Below the pieces are notes generated by a model that saw only the letters and a program-made list of their open reading frames with translations, did no database searches and was not told the origin of the DNA. This document shows positions 22,230 to 32,943 of a stretch of 64,000 bases of DNA, piece by piece. The position numbers were made by a program, and so were the translations under genes. This DNA is from Drosophila miranda (lineage: Eukaryota; Arthropoda; Insecta; Diptera; Drosophilidae): positions 1 to 64,000 of the forward strand of contig NW_022881651.1 in NCBI RefSeq assembly GCF_003369915.1, in the 5' to 3' direction. Each line of letters opens with the position of its first letter. The stretch's first letter is position 1.

Positions 22230-25200
22230 AGCTACTGCAATCGTATATGTCAGGGGCCGTTTTGGATCGCTTATTCCATGTCGTGCCATTTTAGATTCCG
22301 CTTCTCAGGTTAACTTTATAACATCGAGACTCGCCAATCAGCTGCAGTTAGATCCTCACCTCGTCTCACGTTAAAATCGCCGGTATTGGAGAGTCAATTC
22401 TACCATCCAGCAAGGCTGTGGACATCGTCCTGCAATCTCAAGACGAAAGCTATCGCGGCTTCCTCTCTGCAATTATCACTGCCTCAATCACAGGAATGCA
22501 GCCTAACTTCGGCCTAGACGCAAAGGATTGGCCAATGCCAAATAATCAAAAACTGGCTGATCCTAATTTCGCCAAGCCCCAGCGTGTCGATCTGTTGATA
22601 GGTGCTGGTTTGTTTTTCGAATTAATGTGCGTTGGACAGATTCGACTGTCAGACCAATTGCCAACATTGCAGAAGACGAAACTTGGCTGGATAGTGTCAG
22701 GAAGTATTAAAAACTCTGAGAAAGCCCGTGCGGCGCTAGCAGCCGTTGAAGATCCCCCTGTCATCTCCGCTTGCGAGACTAATTTGTGCGATATTGTAAG
22801 GCGGTTTTGGGAAGTCGATGGAGATTATTCGCCCTCATCAATTTCGGAGGAAGATGTTCATTGCGAACAGCATTTCGTCACAAACTGCATTCGCCTAGAG
22901 TCCGGAGCTTACTCCGTGCGTTTGCCAACCAAATTCAGTCTAGAGGAATTAGGAGAATCGTATCAGCAGGCGCTACGTAGATTTCTCAATTTGGAGAGGA
23001 AGCTAGCAAATAATGCACAGCTTAAGGCAAAATATATGGAGTTTCTCCAGGAGTATCGTGATTTAGGACACATGTCGCCAGCTTCGCGGCAGTCAGACCT
23101 CCCGCAGTACTTCTTGCCTCACCATTGCCTCCACAAGCAGGATAGTACAACCACCAAATTACGCGTAGTGTTCGATGGATCTGCCAAAACAGCGTCTGGA
23201 GTATCACTGAATGATGCGCTTATGGCTGGACCCACCATCCAACCTAAAATTCTGATAACTCTGCTTCGTTTCCGCTTTTTTAAAGTCGCCTTGTGTGGCG
23301 ATATCTGCAAAATGTACCGCTGTGTACGCGTTTCCCATCCCGATACGCACGTGCAGTGCTTCCTATGGCGCAATGACCCGAAGGAGGAGATTCAGGTGTT
23401 CAAGTTGGAGACTGTTACTTACGGAACCAAACCTGCCGCTTTCTTAGCAATTCGTGCTATGCATCAATTGGCAAATGATGAAGAGTTGCGTTTTCCGCTT
23501 GGCGCTGATGTTGTTCGAAGAGATTTCTATGTCGATGATCTCATATCTGGAGGGGACAGCATTGATTCTGTCATCAAAATTCGTCAGCAGGTAAAGGAGC
23601 TACTTTCGAAAGGATGTTTTCCCATACGTAAATGGTGTTCCAATGAACCCGCTGCTTTGGAAGGCGTATCGGAGGCGGATCGCGAAAAGTTCCTTACCTT
23701 TCATGATGGGACTGAAGTAACCAAGGCGCTTGGTCTAGTTTGGGATCCCACCACGGACAATCTTCTGTTTAGCTTCGCTCACGTCGGAACCGCTGCAGGC
23801 CCAATATCGAAGCGTTCGGTCCTGTCTACACTAGCTAGGTTCTACGATCCTCTAGGGCTCATCTCTCCCATCATCACAAAAGCTAAAATATTTATGCAGT
23901 CGCTATGGAACGAAAGCCTAAAATTGAATTGGGACGAAAGCCTGCCCCAGGATCTACATACGACTTGGATTGAGCTGACTTCGCAGTTGTCGATGGTTAA
24001 AAACTTTAAGTTTCCACGTTACGTGCTTCGGCAGCAAGCCAGATTAGAAATGCACGCGTTTTGTGATGCGAGCCAAGCAGCATATGGCGCCTGTGTATAC
24101 ATGCGTTCGGAAGCTCTTGACATTGTGCAAAGTCATCTCTTATGCTCTAAATCCAGAGTCGCGCCCTTGAAAAGTATGACTATCCCCAAGCTTGAGCTGG
24201 GGGATAATCCCTACAAGGGATTATCAGCTCCATGCCAAACACATTGCTGGTCGGATTCGTCCATAGCCCTTGCCTGGATTCGAGAATCACCATTGAATTT
24301 TAATATATTTGTTTCTAATCGAGTTCAGCGGATTCAGGAGCTCACCGCTGGAATGACTTGGCATCACGTGCCCACAAAGTTGAATCCTGCCGACATCATA
24401 TCACGTGGAGCCACGCCCGCTGAACTAATGGATAGCAGCCTTTGGATCTCTGGACCACCATTCTTGCGTCTTGAGAGCTCAGAGTGGCCTGCAGGCTTGC
24501 AATTGCCGACCGATGTACCAGAACGTCGTCATGCAGCATTGGTTGTTTCAAACGAAAGGGATGTATCGTACGATTGCAAATTTCAAAACTCATTCGGATC
24601 CATGCAGCGCGTCTTTGCTTACATATATCGATTCTACATTCTCAAGGACAAAGGCATAGCGCGGTCGAAGGGTCAACTTACCGTAATCGACATCAAAAAT
24701 GGTACGCATTTGCTCATAAGGGCAATACAGCAGCAACAATTTTCGGAAGAGATAAGGGCCCTCGCCAGCAAACAGGCCCTACCGCCAAAAAGCACGATGG
24801 CCTCACTGAATCCATTTCTGGATAGCTTTGGATTGCTGCGGGTTGGAGGCCGCCTCCAAAATGCCGAATTGGACTACGACGCGAAGCACCCGATCCTGCT
24901 TCCTAAGGGACATCCTGTCACTGTCTCTATTATTATCTTCTTTCACGAAAGGTTTCTCCACGCAGGAGCTCAAGGATAGCTCGGACTGCTTCGGCAAAAA
25001 TTCTGGCCTATTGGTGGACGCAAATATGTTGCGGGAATCATTCGCAAATGTGTTAGATGCTTTCGTTTGAAGCCAGTGCTGAGGGAACATATCATGGGAA
25101 ACTTGCCTGCGGATCGCGTAAGGACTAATCCAGCATTCCACACAACGGGCGTTGATTTTTGCGGACCCTTTTATCACAAGTCGGAAGTCAGAAGCAGGCC

Positions 25201-26113
25201 TCCTATCAAATGTTACATCGCTGTCTTCGTATGCTTTAGCACCAAAGCAACTCATTTGGAAGTCGTTCGGGATCTATCTACAGAATCCTTTCTGGCAGCA
25301 TTAAGGCGTTTTATAAGTCTACGTCCCAAACCTCGAATCATCTGGTCAGACAACGCTACAAATTTTGTAGGAGCAAAAAATGAGCTTTTGGAGCTTCGGC
25401 AAATGTTCCTCAGCGATCCGCATACGTCGGCTGTGTCACATCTCTGCGTTTCTAGTGGAATCGACTGGAAATTCATCCCCCCTCGCTCACCTCATTTTGG
25501 GGGTTTGTGGGAGGCGGCTGTTAAAGCAGCTAAATATCATTTTCATCGCATCGTCGGGACCTACATTTTTACTCTTGATGAAATTCAGACCTTGGCTTGT
25601 GAAATCTCTGCTTTGTTAAATTCCCGTCCGCTTTATGCACTTACAGAAAGTCCCGATGATCTAGATGTGCTCACGCCAAACCACTTTCTCAATGGAGCCC
25701 CGAAAGCTGCATTCGACGAGCCAGATGTGGCGCATCTCCGGGTCAACCTACTTAGTCGATGGCAGCGGCTGTGTCAAATGAAGCAGGCGTTTTGGAGAAA
25801 ATGGAGCACGGCGTATCTTTCGATTCTTCAGGAGCGGAGCAAGTGGCGGTCATCGTCTCCAAACATCAAGCTAGGAGCGCTCGTCATGATCAAGGAGGAA
25901 ACTCTGCCACCATTAAGGTGGCCGCTTGGCCGCATTGAGAGCGTCATCCCAGGAAAAGATGGAACCATCAGAGTAGCCGTCATCCGCACTCAAAAAGGCC
26001 TTTTCAAGAGGGCCGTTGGAAAAATAGCGGTTCTGCCCCTTCAGGATGGATCTGTTGAAAACCTTTGCCTTCCAACGGGGGGTGAATGTTCGGAGCAGAA
26101 CCCAGCCGATTAG
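22230..26113 (+). pseudogene. BEL Pol (protease-RT-RNase H-integrase), disrupted
   Basis: Retropepsin core LDSASQVNF at about 22288 is followed by a stop or frameshift near 22374. From 22418 an 853-codon frame holds the Pao RT (LRVVFDGSAKT, the YVDD active site at 23528-23539) and RNase H (HAFCDASQAAYG, WSDSSIALAW). The TIPKLEL segment is joined to an abnormal DNPYKG, so part of RNase H is deleted. An in-frame TAG at 24977 separates the zinc-binding HERFLHAGAQ from the same-frame integrase core (VDFCGP, SDNATNF, GLWEA). The frame ends at 26113, inside the 3' LTR. Confidence 0.85.
26075..26086 (+). other. Polypurine tract of BEL element
   Basis: ACGGGGGGTGAA immediately precedes the 3' LTR, the expected plus-strand primer position. 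Confidence 0.7.
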
Positions 26114-26458
26114 CTGCTTGCCAAATAGCACCTAATTCTTGGCCCTCAGCCGCTTATTTTGTTTGTTACTTATGTCTATGTCACTCATTTGTTTGTTAAA
26201 GCTCTGCGCTTGCTTGCCCTGCTAAACGCTCTCTGCCAGCTCGCTCTTCGCTATCTCCGCTTTGCGTCTGCCTACCGACGTCGGCCGAGCGAAGCTGCGC
26301 TTAGCGATCGGAGCGGCAATGTAAAGGGCAGGCAAGCCACACTTGCAATTTGGATGTCACGCATTAAAGAACATATCGTAATTTTATTTCTGCGCCGAGT
26401 TTTATTTAATTCGAAATAATTAGTCAGCCGATTGAGGATAAAAAACATTATCTCCACA
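26087..26458 (+). repeat. 3' LTR of BEL element
   Basis: Same ends and length as the 5' LTR. The three differences are a C/G change in the ttaaa(c/g)ctctg block and two G/A changes near the right end. Confidence 0.9.
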
Positions 26459-27575
26459 ATATGAGTTTAACGAATGTGTAACGAAAATGAATTAAACTAG
26501 CGATTTCTTAACAATACTTATAACTGCAAATTCTGAACACATTTCCCGAACTCCCAGGGGGAACTTGAACGTTAATGAGGTTGGCTGATAATTATTCTTC
26601 ATGAATATACAAATTTTGTGAGATTTTTATACCTTAAACATTAGGATGGTAATAGACGAGGCTAGCCCCCGCTGAACCCTATGATTTGGTGAACTGTGCT
26701 CCCTGAAGCTGCTGGAAGAGGAATCCTGGACAGAGTCGGGGCGAAGAGGACAGCCGAAGGCGCAGAATTCTGCCTCTGTTTGGCCGACGATTGGGCAACC
26801 AGGAAGACGATGGCCGCAGTTGGCTTCATCACTGCAGCATGGTCTGCGCTCGGGCAACCAAGAAAACGAAGGCCGCAGGTGGCTTTAGCATTGCAGCATC
26901 CTTGATTTGCTCCTGCTTCTTCTTCACGCGCCTTGGCGCGCGCTGCTGTTTAACTCTGTCTAGGGTGCTCCTCGCAGGCGAAGGGTCCCAAGCGGGAAGG
27001 CGTTTGCTTATTCCAGCCCCCGGCTGACTGCGCTCTGCGGCTTACTTAGCCGGCGACTGGACGATGGGGTGCGTTTAAATAGCGTGGGTCGCTGCCCCAC
27101 GCAATAAGCGAAAGACCGTGGCGTCTTTCCTCCTTCACTCCACTTGTACGAGCAAGGGAATCAGCGGTTGCGTGAGCTGCAGAAAATCAGATGAAAACCT
27201 GTTCTGTGGATTTTTCCAATCGCACTCACCCAAAATATCGCGATCAACCGAAAGGTATGTCTTTTCCGTACCGTGTCGAGTTGTTTCACAATGGAATTTT
27301 CCTATGATGGCACTTCTTACAAAAGATTCGTTTGCGCGCACACCCGTTCTCGACGAGATCTTTAACCGGAAAAGGAATTTGACATGGCCTGTCAGATGTC
27401 CAAAGCATCTCTGCGCGTTAACAGGTCAAAGTAACCCTGCGCCTGTTAACAGGTCAAAGTAACCCTGTGCCTGTCAAAGGGTGGCAGCATGCATCCCTGG
27501 CCCCGAGATTGATATCATGGTCTTGACTTTCAATTTTTCTTTCAAATCTTAGCCGATTAATCCTTCCCGCCAAAC

Positions 27576-30210
27576 CTATCGACTTCTTCTACGTCGCTTC
27601 AGGCCCGCTACAAAGCCCCCCCACCAGATCAGATCGTGCATCTTCTGCATTTGTACACAGGCGCCCTTGCGTATGATTTCAAGCGAGTCGGGTCTGTTGA
27701 ATACCAAGGATCGATCGTCTAGTAACTTTAATTTCATGAGTAGCGAATATGTTGACCCGGCGGTGACCATATGCTGGCCAAACACCATGTAGTACGGGGT
27801 AGTCCCTATACTAGCATGAGACGCGGATCTTAGCGCACATGAAATGCGACTTAGGTGCTTGTCCCAATCCTTCTGATCGGTTCGTAGGTACGCCCTGATC
27901 CCGCTAATCACTGACCGGTTCACACGCTCAGAGGCGTTCGCTTGCGGTGAATGCACGGCCGTTAAAGTGTGTGTTATTTCAAACCGACTTAAAAGCTTTC
28001 GAAACGTTTCGGATCGGAGCTGGGATCCATTATCAGATACGATTGTTTCGGGAACACCAAACGTCATGAATAATTCAGTTTCGAGATACTTAACCACCAC
28101 GTCAGCGCTTATTTTCTTGACGGGCTTCAGGAAGATGTATTTCGAGAAGTGGTCCAGTACGATAAAAATGCCTATGTTTCCGCCTCTCGACCTGGGATAA
28201 GGTCCCAGGAAATCCACGAACAGTCTTTGAAAGAACCGCTGACTCTCCGGCGCTTTCCCTAACGGAGGTCGAAGAACATAATTCGGGGCTTTGGTCGTCT
28301 TACACACGAGACAAGCATTGATGTGTGCTTTTACGTCGGATACTAGACCAGGCCAGAAATAATGTCGCCTTATGCGTTCAATAGTCTTGTGGATTCCTCC
28401 GTGGGACGCTAACGAATTGTCGTGAGCGCGCGCAAGCACGTCGGGAACCATTATCTTTGGTATCCACAGCTTCCAAGCGTACTCGTCGTGAACTTGTTCT
28501 CCGGTCAGATGTTCAGCGCGACGGTACACAAATCCCTTATCCGTTTTTAAGTCAGGCAGCTGGTCCTGGTTAGCCTGGACCTTCTGTACTAAATCCGTAT
28601 ATTCGGACGATAAGAAGTGTTTAGAAGATAAATCGACCAACGACCCATCAGGTGAATCCAAAGCTGCTACTTCAGCTTCGTTGACCCGGGACAAAAAATC
28701 GGGTACTACGTTCTGCGCACCTTTACGATGTTCGATCTTGAATCGATACCTCTGCAGAGCAATGGCCCAACGAGCTAACCGGGAACTTAGATCTGTGTTG
28801 GACATAAGCCATTTTAACGAGGCGTGATCGGTTATGATCGTGAACTCATGACCTTCCACGTATGCTCTGAAGTTCTTCAAAGATACTATTGCCGCCAAGC
28901 ATTCCTGCTCCGTCTCAGTGTAATTACGTTGCGCTCTGTTCAACTTCTTTGAAACGAAGGCAATAGGGCATTCGTCTCCCTCTTTGGACAACTGTACTAA
29001 TACTCCTCCCACTCCTGTTTTGCTGGCGTCGCAATGAATGTCGAAAGGTTTTGTAAAATCTGGACTTCTCAGTACCGGGGCTTCACAGAGACATTGCTTC
29101 AAGGCGTCAAAAGCTTTTACCGCTTCATCCGTCAAAGTGAATTTCCGTTTGGTGGTCATGACGTCCGTTAATGGAGCAGAGAGCGAAGCGAAATTTGGTA
29201 CGAATTTACGATACCATCCACATAAACCCATAAAACTTCTCAGTCCCTTTAGAGTTTTGGGTAAGGGATAACTGGTGATCGCCTTGATCTTCTCGGGATC
29301 TGTCCGGATACCCCCATCTCCTATGACATGACCTAGGTAACGCACTCGTCGCATGCAGAAATGACTTTTAGCAATATTGATCGTCAATCCTGCTTGTTTC
29401 AGATGCCTAGATATCTCTGACAAAACCTCTAGGTGCTTTTCAAAATTCGAGGAAACAACTAATAAATCGTCTAAATAAACGAATACTTCGTTCCGCAACC
29501 GGGCTGGAACTACTTTATCCATTAAGCGAGACATGGTGCTGGTGGCATTACACAATCCAAACGGCATTACCTTGAATTGGTACAGAGGCCTACCCGGAAC
29601 CGTAAACGCGGTCTTATCACGAGACTTGAGCTGTAACGGTACTTGCCAGTAGGCGTCCTTCAAATCGAGACTCGTGATGTATTCTGGCTTCGGCAGTCAG
29701 CTAAGAATGCCACTAATCTGAGGCAAAGGATAAGCGTCCTTTTCTGTGAAACCGTTTACCTTTCGACAATCTAAGCAGATCCGAACCTTTCCGGGCTTAG
29801 TAACCATTACTATCGGTGAGGACCACGGACTGTCCGATTCCTCAATCACACCTAACTGTAACATCCGGTCTATTTCGGTATACATGGCCTTTTCAACGGC
29901 TGGCGAAACAGGAAAATGCCTTTGTTTTACTGGCTTGGCATTTCCTACGTCGATCACGTGTGTGATTAAGTTCGTTTTACCTAAGCCATTTACAGCGAAC
30001 GAGGGATAAGCGTCTATGACCTTGGACAGTTGGTCCTTTTGGGTTCTGGTTAACGAATGTTGTTCCTCACTATCCTTCGTTGGCGGAGCCTCTATTTCTG
30101 ATACCCGCAACCTACTAGGCAGTAAATCGTATAAATTCCAGAAATCAATTCCGAGATATAGGTCATGTTTCAATGAAGAATCAAATAAATCTCTAGTGAC
30201 TTTTTATCAC
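27576..30210 (-). pseudogene. Gypsy Pol: RT, RNase H, integrase (one nonsense)
   Basis: From about 30210 the frame runs through LGIDFWNLYDL and the RT N-terminal region (VKQRHFPVSP, KVRICLDCRKVN). A TGA at 29697-29699 interrupts it, and it continues in the same frame. Then come DLKDAYWQVPL, FGLCNATSTM, the YLDD active site, RNase H (IHCDASKTGVGG), the H2C2 integrase zinc module (HDNSLASHGGIHKT...CLVCKTTK) and the integrase core with VDFLGP, SDNGSQ and the E in NASERVNRS. The stop lies 36 bp inside the LTR. The position of the TGA, between ISGILS and LPKPEYIT, fits a CGA-to-TGA change. No chromodomain or env follows. Confidence 0.85.
27613..27626 (-). other. Polypurine tract of gypsy element
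   Basis: In element sense a GGTGGGGGGGCTTT run abuts the 3' LTR start. It is also translated as the C-terminal WWGGF of Pol. Confidence 0.65.
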
Positions 30211-30637
30211 CTCCGTATTCGATGTCTATCCTCATTTTCCCTGCTATCCGTTGTGCTCTTCCATTCGCCTTTTCCGTGATTCTCTTGTAAGGTACGTTTC
30301 CGCACATCACTTCGCTCGCTAAGTTACCTCCTATACAGCTGATGGACGCTCCTGAATCCAGCAAACCGTATACTGTGCGGTCTAACAGTTGAATCGGTAA
30401 AAACGGACGAGGATCTCTAGCCATTTCAGAGAGAGCGCTTAGATACGCCACACCTGATTTACTTTTCTTTACTTCTTGCCAGAATCGAATCATTCGCTTC
30501 TTTCCCCGAGATTTATTCTTCCCTACGGTCTCTGGTAATTCACAGCCAGTTAAAATTTTGTTTGATCCGAGTTTGCAATCCAACGCTAAATCATTGTTGC
30601 TTTTTTGAAAGTCCGGTGTAATCATCAGTGATGTCAC
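30170..30637 (-). CDS. Gypsy protease region (overlaps gag in -1 frame)
   Basis: The open frame overlaps the gag stop by a few bases in the -1 frame (cagTGAcatc), the arrangement used for gag-pol frameshifting in many gypsy elements. It carries the retropepsin active site YGLLDSGASISCIGG at about its two-thirds point. Near 30205, in a GATAAAAAG stretch, the frame is lost relative to the RT frame, most likely an indel. Protease and RT are therefore disconnected in this copy. Confidence 0.75.
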   Translation of the reverse strand: MTSLMITPDFQKSNNDLALDCKLGSNKILTGCELPETVGKNKSRGKKRMIRFWQEVKKSKSGVAYLSALSEMARDPRPFLPIQLLDRTVYGLLDSGASISCIGGNLASEVMCGNVPYKRITEKANGRAQRIAGKMRIDIEYGGDKKSLEIYLILH

Positions 30638-32139
30638 TGTTGTTGGCTCCGAAGTTTATCGGTGTTTGTGCCTTGATGGCGAAGCACACTCGAAGTCTTC
30701 AGTTTGTACTGCGACTTCGGCGTGCTGGACTTGGAGTTTTTTGTACACTTTTCGCAACTTGGTTTATAAGTGTTCGCGGCTCCACAGCCGTAACAAAAAA
30801 CTTTTCGTTCTGAAACGCAATTTTGATATCTGTGACCGGTCTGCTGACAGTTCCAGCAGATTAACGAGATGGCTTCTACCGCCAACTCCCTCTCGGTGTC
30901 TGAGTCTTCTCGTAGCTCCCGATCTAGCAGTAGTTCTGATACTTCACGTCGAAATGGAACAGCTTTGGTATACCCATTCGTACTTTTGACGTCTTCTAAA
31001 AACATCTCCCGCCTGCGGCACACTTCCCTGAGCTCCTGTACACTTTTTAAATCGATATTCAACAGCTCATGGCGAATTTCCGGACGCAGGTTGTTCTTTA
31101 ATACACGGACCAACTTCCGAATGGTCCAGGGTACTTCCAACTGATCGGTCAAGTTAGAGATGCTATCGTAAAAACTATCGAAAGTCTCGCTTGCCCTTTG
31201 CTTTCGGTTTCGGATCAGCTCTTCGATGTCGACGTCATCTTTTTCTTGGCGAAACTGAAGTCGTAAGGCAGCACATAAAGTATTCCATTGAACTTCAACT
31301 ACGGCCTTGTGATGTCGCCAGTAGAACTCGTTAGCTTTGCCTTCAAACAAAACACTCACATTCCGGCAAAGCACGGAAAAATTTCCTTCCAAAGTTTGAT
31401 GGGTCAATGCCTCTACTCTATATATGAAGTTATCTATCGATACTCCGACTCCCGAGAACTTAATTTTCCAGCCATTAAGTATATGGACTACTTTGTCCGG
31501 TCTCTGGGATAAATCAGAAAAACCGCTTCTCAATAGTGACGGATGAGCTATGCTTTGGGGTTCTAGTCTATGGCCAGGACTAGTTCCCTCACCATAGTTG
31601 GTTGCTTGCAACTGCTCGGACAACGGCGTTGAAGAACGGTCTAAAGCTGCGGTGACAGTGGACTGACTTGAGGTTCGGGTTAACTGTTGCATTGAATCAA
31701 CTACCGAGCTTTGAATCAGTTCTGCCATTCGTTTGCTTAGTGAAGTGAGCAATCTCTGTTCCATTGCCACCAGATCTATATTTTTAGAAGAACTCGCTTC
31801 TTCTCCCCCTTTGGCACGTTCCTTAGACTGAGCGCGAGTATTTTGCGCTACTACCTTCGGCACCGCCCCGCTTACAGTTCTACACCTGCCTTTACATTCC
31901 GGGCAAACATTGCTAGTCTTTAAGTGGGTGGTCATACAGGGAAGATGGAACACGTGCTCGCAAACCGATCGGAATACCTCATCCGTGGTCAGTATGGCTT
32001 TCTGGCACAGCGCGCACAGCGGGCTGACGCCTTCACCTGCCCCTTGGGCTTCCTTTCCGGGAGATCTGTCCAAACCCATGGCCAGAAATACTATACTCAA
32101 AGTCGTGCCTATAATTCTTCCTAACTTTGTTGTATTCAC
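30634..32139 (-). CDS. Gypsy Gag with N-terminal RING-H2 finger
   Basis: Uninterrupted 501-codon frame; the Met at codon 21 (MGLDRSPG) is an equally good start. Codons 42-82 form a full RING-H2 pattern (C42-x2-C45-x14-C60-x-H62-x2-H65-x2-C68-x10-C79-x2-C82). A Ser/Lys-rich linker follows, then a helical segment (MEQRLLTSLSKRMAELI). Next is a retrotransposon capsid region (WKIKFSGVG, FYWRHHKAV, ETFDSFYDSISNL, LRPEIRHELL). Near the C-terminus is one canonical CCHC knuckle (CWNCQQTGHRYQNC) and a degenerate Cys cluster. The capsid and knuckle are normal for Ty3/gypsy Gag. The RING is the RING-finger ubiquitin-ligase fold by pattern, which is unusual in a Gag. Confidence 0.85.
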   Translation of the reverse strand: MNTTKLGRIIGTTLSIVFLAMGLDRSPGKEAQGAGEGVSPLCALCQKAILTTDEVFRSVCEHVFHLPCMTTHLKTSNVCPECKGRCRTVSGAVPKVVAQNTRAQSKERAKGGEEASSSKNIDLVAMEQRLLTSLSKRMAELIQSSVVDSMQQLTRTSSQSTVTAALDRSSTPLSEQLQATNYGEGTSPGHRLEPQSIAHPSLLRSGFSDLSQRPDKVVHILNGWKIKFSGVGVSIDNFIYRVEALTHQTLEGNFSVLCRNVSVLFEGKANEFYWRHHKAVVEVQWNTLCAALRLQFRQEKDDVDIEELIRNRKQRASETFDSFYDSISNLTDQLEVPWTIRKLVRVLKNNLRPEIRHELLNIDLKSVQELREVCRRREMFLEDVKSTNGYTKAVPFRREVSELLLDRELREDSDTERELAVEAISLICWNCQQTGHRYQNCVSERKVFCYGCGAANTYKPSCEKCTKNSKSSTPKSQYKLKTSSVLRHQGTNTDKLRSQQQ

Positions 32140-32899
32140 CTACAATTCCGATAATAACTTTAATACCAATGATGAACTCAATTGACTAACTTGAACTCAC
32201 TTGAACTAACTTTAACTAACTTGGACTAGCTTGAACTCAATGCAGCTACGCAGCGAATCGTAAGGTCCTAATCATACAACCGATATCTCCCTCACCACGG
32301 AAAAAGATTAGAGTTACTACTCTCAAGTAAATCGCTTGGTCGTGGGCAGTCAGGAATCTCCAGACTTATTCCTCAAAACGAACGATGTTCCCGTCAGCAG
32401 CTCACACCGCAGCGGACAGACAACTGTTCAACAACGGTTTGTCGGTTTTCCAGCTTTCGATGGCTACCTCTAATGCTTCTTCAGAAAAATCAACCGAAGA
32501 TTTTCTCCAGCGACCGTGGATAAAGAGACTCTCGAAAGCTGTCTATTTATTTTCCGACGCGGCAGCGTAAAAGAACCAATCTAACATTGAACACCAATAA
32601 GCCAATGACGCGGCACTCTCTACAGGGTCAGGTGGTCAACCGGAGTCGATCTCGTCCTGCAATTCCTCTGCTTAAAGTGGCCTAACGTCGCTTGCATATT
32701 TGGAAAAATCGTCACCGAACCAGTAATCCGCGGTCAGAAGGGAATACGGGTATTCTCTCTATCTGTCTTCCAAGCGGACTCTAACACGGCAATAACTCCT
32801 CCGGAAAATAAAAGCGGAAAATTTAGAAAAGGGAAAAAATCAAAGAATCTATATAATCATCCAGGAGTCCCCGTGGAATATTTCGAAGTACCCACTGGG
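32140..32899 (-). other. Gypsy 5' leader
   Basis: About 760 bp between the primer site and gag, with no supported coding frame. It has a short run of near-repeats aacttgaact at about 32190-32236 and several short upstream ATGs. Confidence 0.6.
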
Positions 32900-32917
32900 G
32901 CCCCACGTTGGGCGCCA
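32900..32917 (-). other. Primer binding site, Lys-tRNA type (gypsy)
   Basis: In element sense TGGCGCCCAACGTGGGGC, the complement of the 3' end of tRNA-Lys. It lies 26 bp downstream of the right LTR boundary I infer (32944), rather than the usual 0-10 bp. Confidence 0.8.
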
Positions 32918-32943
32918 CTTTTAAAATTATTAATAATTATAAC

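Larger units (their letters stand above)
20112..26458 (+). mobile_element. BEL/Pao LTR retrotransposon nested in the gypsy LTR
   Basis: Identical-length 372-bp LTRs (20112-20483 and 26087-26458) differ at three positions that I can see. The 5-bp target duplication ATATG is present on both sides (20107-20111 and 26459-26463). Gag, retropepsin, Pao-type RT with YVDD, RNase H and a DDE integrase follow in BEL/Pao order. Several stops and frameshifts make it inactive. It inserted after the gypsy element, because it sits inside one of that element's LTRs. Confidence 0.92.
18885..27612 (-). repeat. Left LTR of gypsy element (3' LTR), interrupted
   Basis: Total LTR sequence is about 2,376 bp once the nested BEL element and its target duplication (20107-26463) are removed. 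Compared with the right LTR it lacks an about 80-bp tandem duplication (right copy at about 33840-33990) and a 47-bp stretch near 27113. No protein is recognisable in the LTR. Confidence 0.85.

Noticed and set aside
23528-23539. BEL element considered as an endogenous virus with env
   Set aside because: No third open frame follows integrase; the 3' LTR begins within the end of Pol.
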